The notes under the pieces: generated by a model
Databases searched by the model: none
Seen by the model: the letters and a program-made list of their open reading frames with translations, nothing else
What the model was told of the DNA's origin: nothing
Assembly (NCBI GenBank): GCA_902511575.1
Contig: CABXFU010000008.1
Span: 25,251 to 89,250, forward strand
Length of the DNA stretch: 64,000 nucleotides
Source of the DNA: an uncultured SAR86 cluster bacterium
GTDB taxonomy: Bacteria; Pseudomonadota; Gammaproteobacteria; Magnimaribacterales; D2472
Direction of reading: 5' to 3'
Made by a program: the position numbers and the translations under genes
Shown here: positions 45,732 through 55,533 of the stretch, piece after piece
Numbering within the stretch: position 1 is the first letter of the stretch
How the letters are laid out: each line of letters begins with the position of its first letter

Positions 45732-47015
45732 TTGAAAAGAAAAAATTCAGAATCGCTTTTTGAGCAAGCTCAATCCCTTATGCCAGGCGGCGTAAATTCT
45801 CCAGTCAGAGCATTTAAAAATGTTAATGGAAAGCCTATATTTTTTAAATCTGCAAAAGGTCCGATTTTAGTTGACGAAGATGAAAATCAATACATTGATT
45901 TCATTGGCTCATGGGGTCCCATGATTCTTGGTCATTCAAATCCAATTATTGTAGAAGCTATTAAAGCTCAACTTGAACTTGGAACAAGTTATGGCGCTCC
46001 CACAAGTTTAGAAAATAAACTAGCAAGCATTATCAAAAGTCAGGTTCCTTCAATGGAAAAACTACGAATGGTTAATTCTGGCACTGAGGCAACAATGAGT
46101 TGTATCAGGCTTGCTAGGGGTTTTACAGGTAAAAATAAAATTATTAAATTCACAGGTTGTTATCATGGCCATGTTGATTCATTGTTAGTTAAAGCAGGCT
46201 CTGGTGTTTCTACTTTTGGTCTCCCAGATTCTCCGGGAGTACCAAAAGAGCTCGCGGCACTAACATATAGCTGTCCTTACAATAATATCGAAGCTTTGTT
46301 AGATGTTATTAATGAAGTTGGTGATGATCTTGCTGCAATAATTGTTGAGCCTATTGCAGGCAATATGGGGTTTATTCCAGGAGAACCTCAATTCTTAATT
46401 GCCTTAAGAGAGTTATGCGATAAACTTGATTCTCTTCTTATATTTGATGAGGTCATGTCGGGTTTTCGAGTGGGGCTTGGAGGAGCGCAAGCCATATATA
46501 AGATTCAACCTGACTTAACAGCTCTTGGGAAAGTAATAGGCGGCGGACTTCCTGTTGGAGCATTTGGTGGCAAGCAATCAGTCATGGATCAACTTGCTCC
46601 ATTAGGCCCTATTTATCAAGCCGGAACATTATCTGGAAATCCATTAGCGATGAGTGCTGGCATCGCCCTTATAGAGACTTTGATTCAAAAAAATCCATTT
46701 AATGAGTTAGAAAAAGCATCTTCAGAGATCATGACTCATACAAAAAATCTTTTGAATAAAAAAGGTATACCATTTTCAACCTCTTCTATCGGCGGCATGT
46801 TTGGTTTTTTCTTTGCTGAGGATTTACCAAAGAATTTTGAAGATGTTGTTAAGAGTAGTGACAAGATGTTTAAAAAGTTTTTTTATGCAGCTTTAGAGAG
46901 TGGTATATACTTTGCTCCATCAAAATATGAGGCCGGATTTATATCGTCAACACATGACCGATCTATACTGGATCTGACTAAAAATAAGATTGAAAAAGCA
47001 ATTAAGGAATTATAA
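45732..47015 (+). CDS. hemL: Glutamate-1-semialdehyde 2,1-aminomutase
   Basis: The 427-residue PLP enzyme is recognisable from LMPGGVNSPVRAFK, VNSGTEATMSCIRLARG, YHGHVDSLLVKAGSG, the Asp/PLP region LLIFDEVMSGFRVG and the PLP-binding Lys in LGKVIGGGLPVGAFGG. It makes 5-aminolevulinate, the first committed heme precursor, from glutamate-1-semialdehyde. The start is TTG at 45732. The PfkB kinase starts 2 bp downstream. Confidence 0.97.
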   Translation: MKRKNSESLFEQAQSLMPGGVNSPVRAFKNVNGKPIFFKSAKGPILVDEDENQYIDFIGSWGPMILGHSNPIIVEAIKAQLELGTSYGAPTSLENKLASIIKSQVPSMEKLRMVNSGTEATMSCIRLARGFTGKNKIIKFTGCYHGHVDSLLVKAGSGVSTFGLPDSPGVPKELAALTYSCPYNNIEALLDVINEVGDDLAAIIVEPIAGNMGFIPGEPQFLIALRELCDKLDSLLIFDEVMSGFRVGLGGAQAIYKIQPDLTALGKVIGGGLPVGAFGGKQSVMDQLAPLGPIYQAGTLSGNPLAMSAGIALIETLIQKNPFNELEKASSEIMTHTKNLLNKKGIPFSTSSIGGMFGFFFAEDLPKNFEDVVKSSDKMFKKFFYAALESGIYFAPSKYEAGFISSTHDRSILDLTKNKIEKAIKEL

Positions 47016-47017
47016 AA

Positions 47018-48022
47018 ATGAAAAATGATATTAGTGCAATTGGAAACGCTCTTGTGGATACTGTATTTAAAGTTGAGCATAGTCTTATTTCTGAGCTTGG
47101 TTTAGAAATTGATCAAATGACGCTTTCAAGTGCGGAAGAACATGCCCCAATAATAGAAAGACTTATTGCCTCTGGAGCAGATACTATTTCTGACTGTGGT
47201 GGATCTGCAACTAATAGCCTTGTTGCTGCAGCTAGCTTTGGTGCTAAATGTTTTCATATCTGCAAAGTAAGTGAGGACCAAGATGGATTAAGGTATCTGA
47301 AAAGCTTAAAAGAAGCTGGAGTTGATCATAAAGGAAACACAGCATCAGCAAACTCTATTCCAACTGGAAAGTGCCTCATTCTTGTTACTCCAGATGCCAA
47401 GAGAACAATGACTACGGCATTAAATATTAGTTCGCTGATGGATGAAAGTGATCTTGATCTAGACCAAGTTGCGAATTCAAAAATTTTCTATATCGAGGGA
47501 TATATGGTTACTAGCGAAGAAAATTATAAAGTAACTTTAAAGGCTCTTGAGCACTTAAAGAGCTTCCCAGATGTAAAGATTGCTCTCTCATTATCTGATC
47601 CAGGAATAGTTATGGGATTTAAGGATAAATTTAATCATATAGAATCTTTTGGCTTAGACTATATTTTTGGCAACGATGATGAGGCAATGGCTTTTGCAGA
47701 TGCAGAGAATATCGAAGATGCATTCATCAAACTGCAAGAAAAATCTTATATCTCAATAATTACTATGGGGGAAGAAGGCAGCGTTGTAGTTACTAAAGAT
47801 GAAATTATTAACACTCCAAATGTTAACATCGATCCAGTTGATACTAATGGCGCTGGAGATATGTTTGCAGGAAGTTTTTTGTATGCCTTACTTCAGAATC
47901 ATGACTTAAAGTCATGCGCTGAATTTGCAAATTATGGAGCATCAAAGGTTGTAGAGACATTTGGGCCCAGACTAACCCAAGAAGGATATTGCGAAGTATT
48001 AAATAATTATAAAAAAAGCTAG
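47018..48022 (+). CDS. PfkB-family sugar/nucleoside kinase
   Basis: The 334-residue protein is a ribokinase/adenosine kinase fold: N-terminal GNALVDTVF, GGSATNSLVAAASFGAKC, and the catalytic Asp in DTNGAGDMFAGSFLYAL. It phosphorylates a sugar or nucleoside with ATP. Long family members with the GxGNALVD start are often adenosine or inosine kinases in marine bacteria; I cannot fix the substrate. It follows hemL by 2 bp. Confidence 0.9.
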   Translation: MKNDISAIGNALVDTVFKVEHSLISELGLEIDQMTLSSAEEHAPIIERLIASGADTISDCGGSATNSLVAAASFGAKCFHICKVSEDQDGLRYLKSLKEAGVDHKGNTASANSIPTGKCLILVTPDAKRTMTTALNISSLMDESDLDLDQVANSKIFYIEGYMVTSEENYKVTLKALEHLKSFPDVKIALSLSDPGIVMGFKDKFNHIESFGLDYIFGNDDEAMAFADAENIEDAFIKLQEKSYISIITMGEEGSVVVTKDEIINTPNVNIDPVDTNGAGDMFAGSFLYALLQNHDLKSCAEFANYGASKVVETFGPRLTQEGYCEVLNNYKKS

Positions 48023-48079
48023 CTTATTGCCCCGCTTTCTGATAATTTCATGCGCCTAAAAACTTTTATTTATTAAAAT

Positions 48080-48682
48080 ATGCCAAAAAAAGCAGATACA
48101 AAAAAATCTACTGCTAAAAAAACAGCCGAAAAGAAAACTACACTTAAAAAAACTACTGTAAAGAAAGCTCCAGTAAAAAAGACTGCTGTGAAGAAGGCTC
48201 CGGCAAAGAAAGCTCCAGTAAAAAAGACTACTGTGAAGAAGGCTCCAGCTAAGAAAATAACTTCCAAGAAAAGAACTACTCCAATATCATCATACAAAGG
48301 CCGCAAAGGTGAAAAATATATGAGTGCTGCGATGAAAAAGCACTTTAATGCGGTTTTAATTGAGTGGCGTGAACACTTAAGAGAAGAAATGCAAAAAACT
48401 TTTGATCATCTTAAAAATAAAGGTGAATCATATGCAGACCCTATTGATAGAGCTTCTCAAGAAGAAGAATTTGCTTTCGAGCTGAGGACAAGAGATAGAG
48501 AAAGAAAGCTAATAAATAAAATTGCAGGCTCTTTAGAGCAAATCAAGCAAGATGATTACGGATACTGTTATGCTTGTGGGATAGAAATAGGAGTGAAAAG
48601 ACTTGAAGCTCGCCCAACGGCTACACATTGTATTGATTGTAAGACACTAGATGAAATCAAGGAAAAACAACTTGGTGGTTAG
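48080..48682 (+). CDS. dksA: DksA RNA polymerase-binding regulator with a Lys/Ala-rich N-terminal tail
   Basis: Residues from about 70 on are a complete DksA: coiled-coil tip and GYDRAxQEEEF-type motif (DPIDRASQEEEFAFELRTRDRERKLI) and the zinc finger CYACGIEIGVKRLEARP with a second Cys pair in HCIDC. In E. coli DksA is 151 residues; this one is 200 because of a 65-residue histone H1-like tail of KKAP/KKTT repeats, partly made by a 45-bp tandem repeat. DksA tunes rRNA and amino acid promoters with ppGpp. The tail could bind DNA or RNA. The pcnB gene follows, as in the usual dksA-pcnB order. Confidence 0.93.
   Translation: MPKKADTKKSTAKKTAEKKTTLKKTTVKKAPVKKTAVKKAPAKKAPVKKTTVKKAPAKKITSKKRTTPISSYKGRKGEKYMSAAMKKHFNAVLIEWREHLREEMQKTFDHLKNKGESYADPIDRASQEEEFAFELRTRDRERKLINKIAGSLEQIKQDDYGYCYACGIEIGVKRLEARPTATHCIDCKTLDEIKEKQLGG
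48161..48250 (+). repeat. 45-bp tandem repeat inside dksA
   Basis: The unit beginning AAGAAAGCTCCAGTAAAAAA occurs at 48161 and again at 48206, exactly 45 bp apart, with only a few silent or Thr/Ala changes. It encodes KKAPVKKTxVKKAPA twice and gives a basic tail whose length could change by slippage or recombination. Being in frame, changes would not break the protein. Confidence 0.85.
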
Positions 48683-48714
48683 CGTCCGAGCTAAAAAAAG
48701 TTTCTTTTAAGCTT

Positions 48715-49995
48715 TTGAATAAAACAAATAAAGTATCTTCAACCAAAATTCCCAAAATTCTTAAAGAAAGCAAATTTAGCCCTCTTGCAATTGAGGTTGT
48801 TAAAAAATTAAAGGGGTCTGGCTTCAAGGGGTACTTGGTTGGTGGGTGTGTTCGTGATTCTCTTGTTGGAATCACAGCAAAAGATTTTGATGTATCAACA
48901 GATGCCACGCCGGAAGAAGTAAGAAAAATCTTCAGATCATCCAGAATTATTGGTAAGAGATTTCGTTTAGTCCATGTTTTTAGCAGGAATGAGCTGATTG
49001 AGGTCTCAACCTTTAGAGCAAATGCCTCTAAAAAAGATAATAGCTCTGGCGTTATTAAAGACTCTGAAGGGAAAATCCTTAGAGACAATGTCTGGGGAAC
49101 CTTAGAAGAGGATTGCATAAGAAGAGATTTTTCAATTAATGCGCTGTATTTTGATCCTATAGAAAATAACTTATGTGATTTTCACAGTGGTCTGCAGCAT
49201 ATACAAAAAAAAATTCTTGTATCGATAGGCGATCCTCTAATTAGGTTTGAAGAAGATCCAGTAAGGAGCTTGCGTGCAATTAGATTCAGCTCAAAACTAG
49301 ATTTTAAAATTTCTAATGATGTCAAAGAGGCTATATATCAAAAAGGTCATTTGCTCGGGAATATCTCTAATGCAAGAATGTTTGATGAGTTCTGTAAAAT
49401 CTTTCTTACAAAAAAGGCATTTAATAATTTTAATAAGCTAAACTCATTTGGGGTTTTGAAATATTTAATTAATACTGATAATTATGTAAAAAATTCATTT
49501 GGCTTAAGATTTCAACATGCTGCATTAATTAATACTGACAACAGACTAAATGAATCTAAATCTGTAACCCCAGGATTCCTGATTGCTGCTTTACTTTGGC
49601 CAAGATTAATTGATATATCAAAAGAAAAGGGAAGTCTAAATTTAAGAAAGTTTTTCCGAAGTATGGACAGAATCATCAGAGAGCAACAAGTCTTAACTGC
49701 TGTACCAAGGAAATTTCATGGATACATCAAAGATATTTGGTCTCTACAATTAAAACTGGAGACTCGTTTGGGGCACCAGCCATATAAAATTTTAAATCAT
49801 CCTCGTTTTAGGGCTGCCTATGATTTTTTGCTCTTAAGGGAAGAAGCAGCAAGGGATTCTCAGGGCATAGGTGATTGGTGGACTCAATTTCAAAAGGTCA
49901 ATCGACCAAGTAAAATTGAATTATTAAAATCACTAAGGGAATCTCGAAGTGGTCCGGTTGAGAAAAAGTTTGGTTTCTTGGAAGAGTTAAGCTAA
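48715..49995 (+). CDS. pcnB: Poly(A) polymerase
   Basis: The 426-residue nucleotidyltransferase has VGGCVRDSLVGITAKDFDVSTDATPEEVRKIF (core GGCVRD and DFDVSTDA, with the catalytic Asp pair), and RRDFSINALYFDP, followed by an RNA-binding C-terminal part. The acidic DxD and the long C-terminal half distinguish it from CCA-adding enzymes, and the dksA neighbour supports the PAP I assignment. The only in-frame start is TTG at 48715; E. coli pcnB also uses a non-ATG start. It adds poly(A) to RNA 3' ends for decay. Confidence 0.9.
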   Translation: MNKTNKVSSTKIPKILKESKFSPLAIEVVKKLKGSGFKGYLVGGCVRDSLVGITAKDFDVSTDATPEEVRKIFRSSRIIGKRFRLVHVFSRNELIEVSTFRANASKKDNSSGVIKDSEGKILRDNVWGTLEEDCIRRDFSINALYFDPIENNLCDFHSGLQHIQKKILVSIGDPLIRFEEDPVRSLRAIRFSSKLDFKISNDVKEAIYQKGHLLGNISNARMFDEFCKIFLTKKAFNNFNKLNSFGVLKYLINTDNYVKNSFGLRFQHAALINTDNRLNESKSVTPGFLIAALLWPRLIDISKEKGSLNLRKFFRSMDRIIREQQVLTAVPRKFHGYIKDIWSLQLKLETRLGHQPYKILNHPRFRAAYDFLLLREEAARDSQGIGDWWTQFQKVNRPSKIELLKSLRESRSGPVEKKFGFLEELS

Positions 49996-50021
49996 CCTTT
50001 ACCAAATAGATTAAAAACCTT

Positions 50022-50687
50022 ATGGAACCAGCTTTACAGGAAGCTCCGCTTCCAAAATATATTGCGATTGAAGGACCAATTGGTGTTGGGAAGACTACGC
50101 TTGCTCATAAAATTGCTGAGACTTTCAATTATGATGTATTTTTAGAACAGCCTGCAGAAAATCCTTTTCTAAAAAGCTTTTACAGGAATCCAAAACAATC
50201 AGCGCTAGCAACCCAGTTATTCTTCTTGTTTCAACGCATGCAGCAAATTGAAGACTTAAAACAAAGATCATTATTTGAGCCTGTGCGTGTCGCTGATTTT
50301 TTAATTCAAAAGGATAGATTGTTTGCTGAGGTTACTTTGTCCGAGGAGGAAATGGGGTTGTATGACAAAGTATATGAACATTTAACCTTGGATGCTCCAT
50401 CACCTGATTTAGTAATTTACCTTCAAGCTCCTGTAGATGTATTGCTGGAACGGATTAATAAACGTGGAAACCCTGATGAGAAATTTCTAACCATTGATTA
50501 TTTAGAAAAACTGAATGATGCCTACTCAAAATTCTTTTTATATTTTGAAAATGCTCCTTTATTAATTATCAATGCGTCAGATATTGATCTTGAGGGCGGC
50601 GGTTCTGACTATGACATGCTAATTAATAAAATCATGTCCGATCCAAGGGGTAAAAATTTTATTAATCCTCAACCCTCTATCTTATAA
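50022..50687 (+). CDS. Deoxynucleoside kinase
   Basis: The 221-residue protein has a P-loop YIAIEGPIGVGKTTLAHKIA, an aromatic-rich substrate pocket (FLEQPAENPFLKSFY) and the lid with Arg residues (QLFFLFQRMQQ; ERINKRGNPDEKFLT). It belongs to the dGK/dAK/dCK family, which salvages deoxyribonucleosides as monophosphates. It sits directly behind pcnB where folK usually is; no folK sequence was seen here. Confidence 0.88.
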   Translation: MEPALQEAPLPKYIAIEGPIGVGKTTLAHKIAETFNYDVFLEQPAENPFLKSFYRNPKQSALATQLFFLFQRMQQIEDLKQRSLFEPVRVADFLIQKDRLFAEVTLSEEEMGLYDKVYEHLTLDAPSPDLVIYLQAPVDVLLERINKRGNPDEKFLTIDYLEKLNDAYSKFFLYFENAPLLIINASDIDLEGGGSDYDMLINKIMSDPRGKNFINPQPSIL

Positions 50688-50702
50688 AACTTAGTTACCG
50701 TT

Positions 50703-52643
50703 ATGGCTGAGAAAAAATACTCTCCTCCTAAAAGTCTCATCAATCCATTTATAAAAAATCTAGATGAATACATGTCTATGTATCATCAATCAATTGAGGA
50801 CCCCCAATCTTTCTTTGGAGAACAAGCTGAAGAAAACTTAGCTTGGATGGAGCCATTTACAAGCGTTCATAATAATAAGTTTGCTGATTCAAAGTGGTTT
50901 GAGGGTGGAAAAATTAATATTGCCTATAATTGCATCGATAGGCATTTAGAAGCACATGCAGGCAAAACTGCGATTATCTGGGAGGGAGATGATCCTAATG
51001 AATCCCAAGAAATTAGCTATAAGGCCTTGCATGAAAATGTCTGCAAATTTGGAAATATTTTAAAAGATTTAGGAGCTTCAAAAGGATCAAAAGTTTGTAT
51101 ATACATGCCGATGATTCCTGAGGCAGCCTATGCAATGTTGGCATGCGCTAGAATTGGCGCTGTGCACTCTGTTGTTTTTGGTGGCTTTTCTCCAGAATCT
51201 CTCAAGGACAGAATTTTAGATGCAGACTGCAGCATAGTTATCACAGCAGATGAAGCCATAAGAGGTGGCAAGAAAATTCCTCTTAAAGAGAATGTTGATA
51301 GCGCCTTGTTGGATTGTCCAAAAGTAGATCATTGCTTAGTCATCAAGAGAACAAATGGGTCGATTGATTGGGTGGCAGGTAGAGACAGAAATTATGAAGA
51401 AATGTTTGCTGATGCACCGAGTGATTGTCCATGCGAACCAATGGATTCTGAGGATCCATTATTTATTTTGTATACATCTGGCTCAACGGGAAAGCCAAAA
51501 GGTGTCATGCACACCACCGGAGGTTACTTGCTGGGAGCGCATTTAAGCTTCAAATATCTTTTTGGTTATGAAACTAGTGATAAATATTGGTGTACTGCAG
51601 ATGTTGGGTGGATCACCGGCCATACATATATCCTCTATGGACCATTATCCAATGGAGCTACAAGTTTAATGTTTGAAGGAATTCCAACATATCCAAATCC
51701 ATCAAGGTTCTGGGAAATCTGTGACAAGCATCAAATCTCCATCTTTTACACGGCACCTACTGCTCTGAGAGCTCTCATGGCTCAAGGAGATAAACATGTG
51801 TTGAAAACAAATAGAAAAAGTCTTCGTATTTTAGGAACGGTTGGTGAGCCAATTAATCCTGAGGCATGGGAATGGTATTTTAAAGTGGTTGGTGATGAGG
51901 CTTGTCATATTATAGATACATGGTGGCAAACAGAAACAGGCTCTGTTTTAATTTCTCCCATTGCTGGCATCACTCCCGTAAAACCAGGTTCAGCAACTTT
52001 GCCATTTTTTGGAGTGAAGCCTGAACTTGTAGATGAAAATGGCCTTATCCTAGAGGGGGAACAATCTGGCAATTTGATCATAACTCAATCTTGGCCAAGC
52101 CAAATCAGAAGTGTGTATGGAGATCATCAAAGAATGATTGATACATATTTTTCAACTTATAAGGATGCTTATTTTACTGGTGACGGAGCTAAAAGAGATG
52201 AAGACGGATACTTTTGGATTACCGGTAGGGTTGATGATGTATTGAATGTATCTGGGCACAGACTTGGTACAGCTGAAATAGAAAGCGCTTTAGTGCTTCA
52301 TGAGAAAGTTGCTGAGGCGGCAATTGTGGGTTTTGAGCATCCAATAAAAGGTCAAGGTATATACGCATACGTGACATTGATGGTTGGAGAGGAAGAAAAT
52401 GAAAGTTTAATAGCAGAACTGCAGAATTTTGTTGCAAAAGAAATTAGTCCAATTGCTAAGCCTGATCTTATTCAATGGGCTCCAGGACTTCCAAAGACTA
52501 GATCTGGAAAAATTATGCGGAGAATTTTAAGAAAGGTTGCCGGTGGTGAATTCGATAATCTCGGTGATACATCAACACTGGCTGATCCAAGTGTTGTTAA
52601 AGATTTAATTAAAAATAAACGTCATTTAGAAATAACTAACTAA
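50703..52643 (+). CDS. acs: Acetyl-CoA synthetase
   Basis: The 646-residue adenylate-forming enzyme has the phosphate motif [19 protein letters not shown], the acetate-pocket TWWQTETGS, the hinge region [24 protein letters not shown] (core [12 protein letters not shown]) and the acetylatable Lys in [13 protein letters not shown]. It makes acetyl-CoA from acetate, ATP and CoA in the cytoplasm. The size is standard. Its last 18 bp overlap the convergent small membrane gene. Confidence 0.97.
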   Translation: MAEKKYSPPKSLINPFIKNLDEYMSMYHQSIEDPQSFFGEQAEENLAWMEPFTSVHNNKFADSKWFEGGKINIAYNCIDRHLEAHAGKTAIIWEGDDPNESQEISYKALHENVCKFGNILKDLGASKGSKVCIYMPMIPEAAYAMLACARIGAVHSVVFGGFSPESLKDRILDADCSIVITADEAIRGGKKIPLKENVDSALLDCPKVDHCLVIKRTNGSIDWVAGRDRNYEEMFADAPSDCPCEPMDSEDPLFILYTSGSTGKPKGVMHTTGGYLLGAHLSFKYLFGYETSDKYWCTADVGWITGHTYILYGPLSNGATSLMFEGIPTYPNPSRFWEICDKHQISIFYTAPTALRALMAQGDKHVLKTNRKSLRILGTVGEPINPEAWEWYFKVVGDEACHIIDTWWQTETGSVLISPIAGITPVKPGSATLPFFGVKPELVDENGLILEGEQSGNLIITQSWPSQIRSVYGDHQRMIDTYFSTYKDAYFTGDGAKRDEDGYFWITGRVDDVLNVSGHRLGTAEIESALVLHEKVAEAAIVGFEHPIKGQGIYAYVTLMVGEEENESLIAELQNFVAKEISPIAKPDLIQWAPGLPKTRSGKIMRRILRKVAGGEFDNLGDTSTLADPSVVKDLIKNKRHLEITN

Positions 52644-52988
52644 TAAGCACCCTATCCCAACCACAGAAGTCAGTATAACTAAATAATTATTCATTGATTC
52701 CTCGCTCATCAGCTCCATTTCTTCTTTTGAATGATAAAAAAGTTGAGGCTTAATTAATAGCGTCATTGAATTAAATGCATGCATAGCAAATATTAAGAAA
52801 AGAAACCAGTGGGGTTCTTCAATTATTGCTGCAATGCTAATTAGTAAGAATGGTGCATCAAAAATTATTAAAAACTTTCTGTTGTTTGGGTTGTATATAA
52901 ACCCAAAGATATTAAATTTCTCTTTTATTAGTAATAGATAAATTAGAGCTGAAATTAGATACAAACAGCCCAAGGTAAATACAAACAT
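52626..52988 (-). CDS. Small membrane protein of unknown function
   Basis: The 120-residue product has four hydrophobic segments ([54 protein letters not shown] and [19 protein letters not shown]). No family is recognised. It lies 5 bp downstream of the MBL gene on the same strand and shares 18 bp with the 3' end of acs in the opposite direction. Confidence 0.65.
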   Translation of the reverse strand: MFVFTLGCLYLISALIYLLLIKEKFNIFGFIYNPNNRKFLIIFDAPFLLISIAAIIEEPHWFLFLIFAMHAFNSMTLLIKPQLFYHSKEEMELMSEESMNNYLVILTSVVGIGCLLVSYF

Positions 52989-52993
52989 TTATT

Positions 52994-53803
52994 TTATTTT
53001 AAAGTCCAGATTTTTTCTGTTGAATCGTAAGTCACCAATCCATCTTCAAGAAGTTTGTATAAGTGAGCTTCTAAACTCCATATTGCAATAGGATGAAGTT
53101 TTGGATCAACATCATCATAGACGCTTGATACCAAATCCTCAGATGTAACATTTGGAAAAAGCTTTAACTTAGAAGTAACTTTCCTTTCTCTTTCTAGTCT
53201 ATGATTGATAATCCAATCAACTACTGCCATTGGGTCTCCTAAAAAATCGCCATGTCCAGGACCTATTTTGTTGAAATCATAATTACGCAATAGCGCCAAA
53301 GAGCTTAAATAATCTTTCATAGAACCATCCGGATGGGCAATGACAACCGTTGAACCGTTCATAATATGATCTCCTGTAAGCATAACCTTTTCTTCTTGAA
53401 TTAAGTAACAAAGATGGTTTGAAGCATGTCCAGGAGTGTGGACTGTCTCAATGGTGTATTCATTTGTTTTGATTAAGTCTCCGTGCTCAAGTATGCGGTC
53501 GGGCTTGAAAGTTCTATCTTGCAGAGAGTCATCCTTTTTAAGCAATCGACCCATCAATGGAACGTTAAGAATTTCACCTAAAACTTTGGCTGCAGGAGAG
53601 TGATCACGATGAGTATGGGTAACCAAAATACGCTTAATCTTACCCTCACCAAGATTAACTAAATTTTCTATATGCGCATCAATTTTAGGGCCCGGGTCAA
53701 CTAAAGTTACATCCTCTTTGCCAATCAAATAGCTATTAGTACCAGGGCCGGTAAATACGCTGCCATTAGAGGCTGTCACTCGCTCAATAAACGATCTAGA
53801 CAT
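52994..53803 (-). CDS. MBL-fold metallohydrolase, LACTB2-like
   Basis: The start at 53803 is preferred over 53836: GGAGGGG lies nine bases in front of ATG TCT, and the 53836 start would run far into the NUDIX gene. The protein has the metal motif THTHRDHSPAAKVL, VHTPGHASNHLCYL, MLTGDHIMNGS and IGPGHGD, and a C-terminal winged-helix part with a lysine-rich tip (VTSKLKLFP). This is the glyoxalase II/LACTB2-like family, which cleaves thioesters or RNA. It overlaps the NUDIX gene by 8 bp. Confidence 0.88.
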   Translation of the reverse strand: MSRSFIERVTASNGSVFTGPGTNSYLIGKEDVTLVDPGPKIDAHIENLVNLGEGKIKRILVTHTHRDHSPAAKVLGEILNVPLMGRLLKKDDSLQDRTFKPDRILEHGDLIKTNEYTIETVHTPGHASNHLCYLIQEEKVMLTGDHIMNGSTVVIAHPDGSMKDYLSSLALLRNYDFNKIGPGHGDFLGDPMAVVDWIINHRLERERKVTSKLKLFPNVTSEDLVSSVYDDVDPKLHPIAIWSLEAHLYKLLEDGLVTYDSTEKIWTLK

Positions 53804-54575
53804 TGTCATACCCCTCCTCTCCGGGCAGAAAGCCAATCCATTCCCCGTCTCTTTTAATAAATTTTGGAAGTATTGGCGGAATTGCGTTATCTCCTAAGCC
53901 TTGAAAATAATTAAATGCCTCTTCACTAGAAGAAAATTCAGCTAACTTTTCAATATTTTCTATGGTCGGAAGAATCATATTCATTTCTCCATTTTTTAAT
54001 TTAACTAAAGCATCTGCGGGTGTAATCCAAAAACTCTCAGTTAATTCAAAACCATCATGCGTGGCTAATTGTTTAGCATTTACTTTGGCAAGAAAAAACC
54101 TAGTATCAAATCTTTTTGGTTCAACTTCAGGGGTAATCCAATGTGCACAAGGCACAATATTTTTAGCTCTTAATCTTAAAGATTCAGACATACAGATATC
54201 TTTAAAAGTAATTTCTTTGTTGTTAAGTTCTTGTCTCATCTTATTGAGCTTTTCACTATCTTGGATGATTGCATCATCAGGATTAACAAGTAACACCCCC
54301 GCTTCCTCAAAGCACTCTCTAATACAAGCAATCCAAAAAGATAGACCATTTTCTTTAATTCCCAGCTGCCTAGAGGCTGCCACATCATTCATTCCCTCAC
54401 AATATGGATATAAGTCATTGTCAGAGTCTTCTGGATCTAACTTACCTCCTGGAAAAACATAAAGACTCCCAAAAGGAGGTCTGCTGCTTCTTTTAACCAT
54501 AAATATTTCAAAAGCACCTTCTTTTGCTTCGCGCATTAGAATAACTGTCGCTGCTGGCTTGATAGGCGTTGTCAT
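53796..54575 (-). CDS. NUDIX hydrolase, NUDT19-like
   Basis: The 259-residue protein carries the Nudix box in a split form, FPGGKLDPEDSD followed after an insert by ACIRECFEEAGVLLV, as in the NUDT19/CoA diphosphatase-type family. It hydrolyses nucleoside diphosphates linked to another group, likely CoA or its esters. The next gene, an MBL hydrolase, is coupled to it. Both start from the intergenic space shared with the divergent alpha/beta hydrolase gene. Confidence 0.88.
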   Translation of the reverse strand: MTTPIKPAATVILMREAKEGAFEIFMVKRSSRPPFGSLYVFPGGKLDPEDSDNDLYPYCEGMNDVAASRQLGIKENGLSFWIACIRECFEEAGVLLVNPDDAIIQDSEKLNKMRQELNNKEITFKDICMSESLRLRAKNIVPCAHWITPEVEPKRFDTRFFLAKVNAKQLATHDGFELTESFWITPADALVKLKNGEMNMILPTIENIEKLAEFSSSEEAFNYFQGLGDNAIPPILPKFIKRDGEWIGFLPGEEGYDNV

Positions 54576-54624
54576 AATTTATTTCAATAGTATGGTTTTT
54601 TATTATCCTTTAGAATACACCTTA

Positions 54625-55533
54625 ATGGAAATTACAGATTCACTCTCAAATGATATAAAAAATGCTCCAGACTGGTTCCATTCGGCTATATCCCATGGCT
54701 CAAGAAAAGAAATCTTGAATCATCCACTTGGCAAGCTTACCTATCAAGTCTGGGATAGAAAAGATGCACAAGACATTATTCTTCTTATTCATGGCACAGG
54801 AGCACACAAAAAGTGGTGGGATCCGATTGCGCCCCTATTAAATAATAAATTTTCTGTCATTGCCCCTGACCTTCCTGGAATGGGAGAGTCTGCTCATAGA
54901 AATGCATATAATTTTGAAGAATTTAGTGAGGCATTGATTGCAATCATTAATCAAGAAAAAAGTGTTAGTAATTATCAAAAAATTTACCTTGTAGGCCATT
55001 CACTTGGCGGACATGTTGCAGGATTTATGGCAAGCGAATTTCCAGACCTATTTCATGGAGTAATAATGATTGATTCTCCCATTCGCCCACCAACATATGA
55101 CTATGATAAACATCAAAGCACTGGCCCGCTAAGAAGGATCAAATACTACCCTGATAAAGTTTCAATCATCGAGAGATTTAGACTAATGCCTCCGCAGGAC
55201 TGCGAAAATGGTTGGTATCTTAGATACATTGCAGAGCACTCCGTTTTCGATGTTGAGGAAGGCTGGAGATGGCGATTTGATGATAAACTCTTTGCCACTC
55301 TTAGGCGCCTTCATAATTATGAATTTAAATTCCAATGCCCAGCACTTTTTATTGCTGGCGGTAAAAGTCTATTATTAGAATCAAAGATAATGAAATATAT
55401 TAGAGAGGCCTTTAGGAACTCTATGACAGTCGAAGTAATTGAGGATGCGGCTCACCATGTCCCACTAGATTCTCCACTAGAACTTGTTTCTTTGATAAAT
55501 AATTATTTACAACAATGGGAAGAGAAAAAATGA
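54625..55533 (+). CDS. Alpha/beta hydrolase
   Basis: The ATG at 54625 is chosen over 54559, which would overlap the divergent NUDIX gene. The 302-residue protein has an oxyanion motif LLIHGTGAHKKWWD, strand VIAPDLPGMGES, nucleophile LVGHSLGGHVAG, an acid near ALFIAGGKSL and the catalytic His in DAAHHVPLDSP. No signal peptide. The substrate is unknown. It overlaps the next gene by 4 bp (ATGA). Confidence 0.85.
   Translation: MEITDSLSNDIKNAPDWFHSAISHGSRKEILNHPLGKLTYQVWDRKDAQDIILLIHGTGAHKKWWDPIAPLLNNKFSVIAPDLPGMGESAHRNAYNFEEFSEALIAIINQEKSVSNYQKIYLVGHSLGGHVAGFMASEFPDLFHGVIMIDSPIRPPTYDYDKHQSTGPLRRIKYYPDKVSIIERFRLMPPQDCENGWYLRYIAEHSVFDVEEGWRWRFDDKLFATLRRLHNYEFKFQCPALFIAGGKSLLLESKIMKYIREAFRNSMTVEVIEDAAHHVPLDSPLELVSLINNYLQQWEEKK

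Noticed and set aside
48161-48250. CRISPR-like repeats
   Set aside because: The two 45-bp units are direct, touching, in frame and coding; there are no spacers and no cas genes.
48073-48306. Minus-strand Phe/Val-rich ORF
   Set aside because: It mirrors the Lys/Ala tail of dksA; the sense frame continues into a complete DksA.
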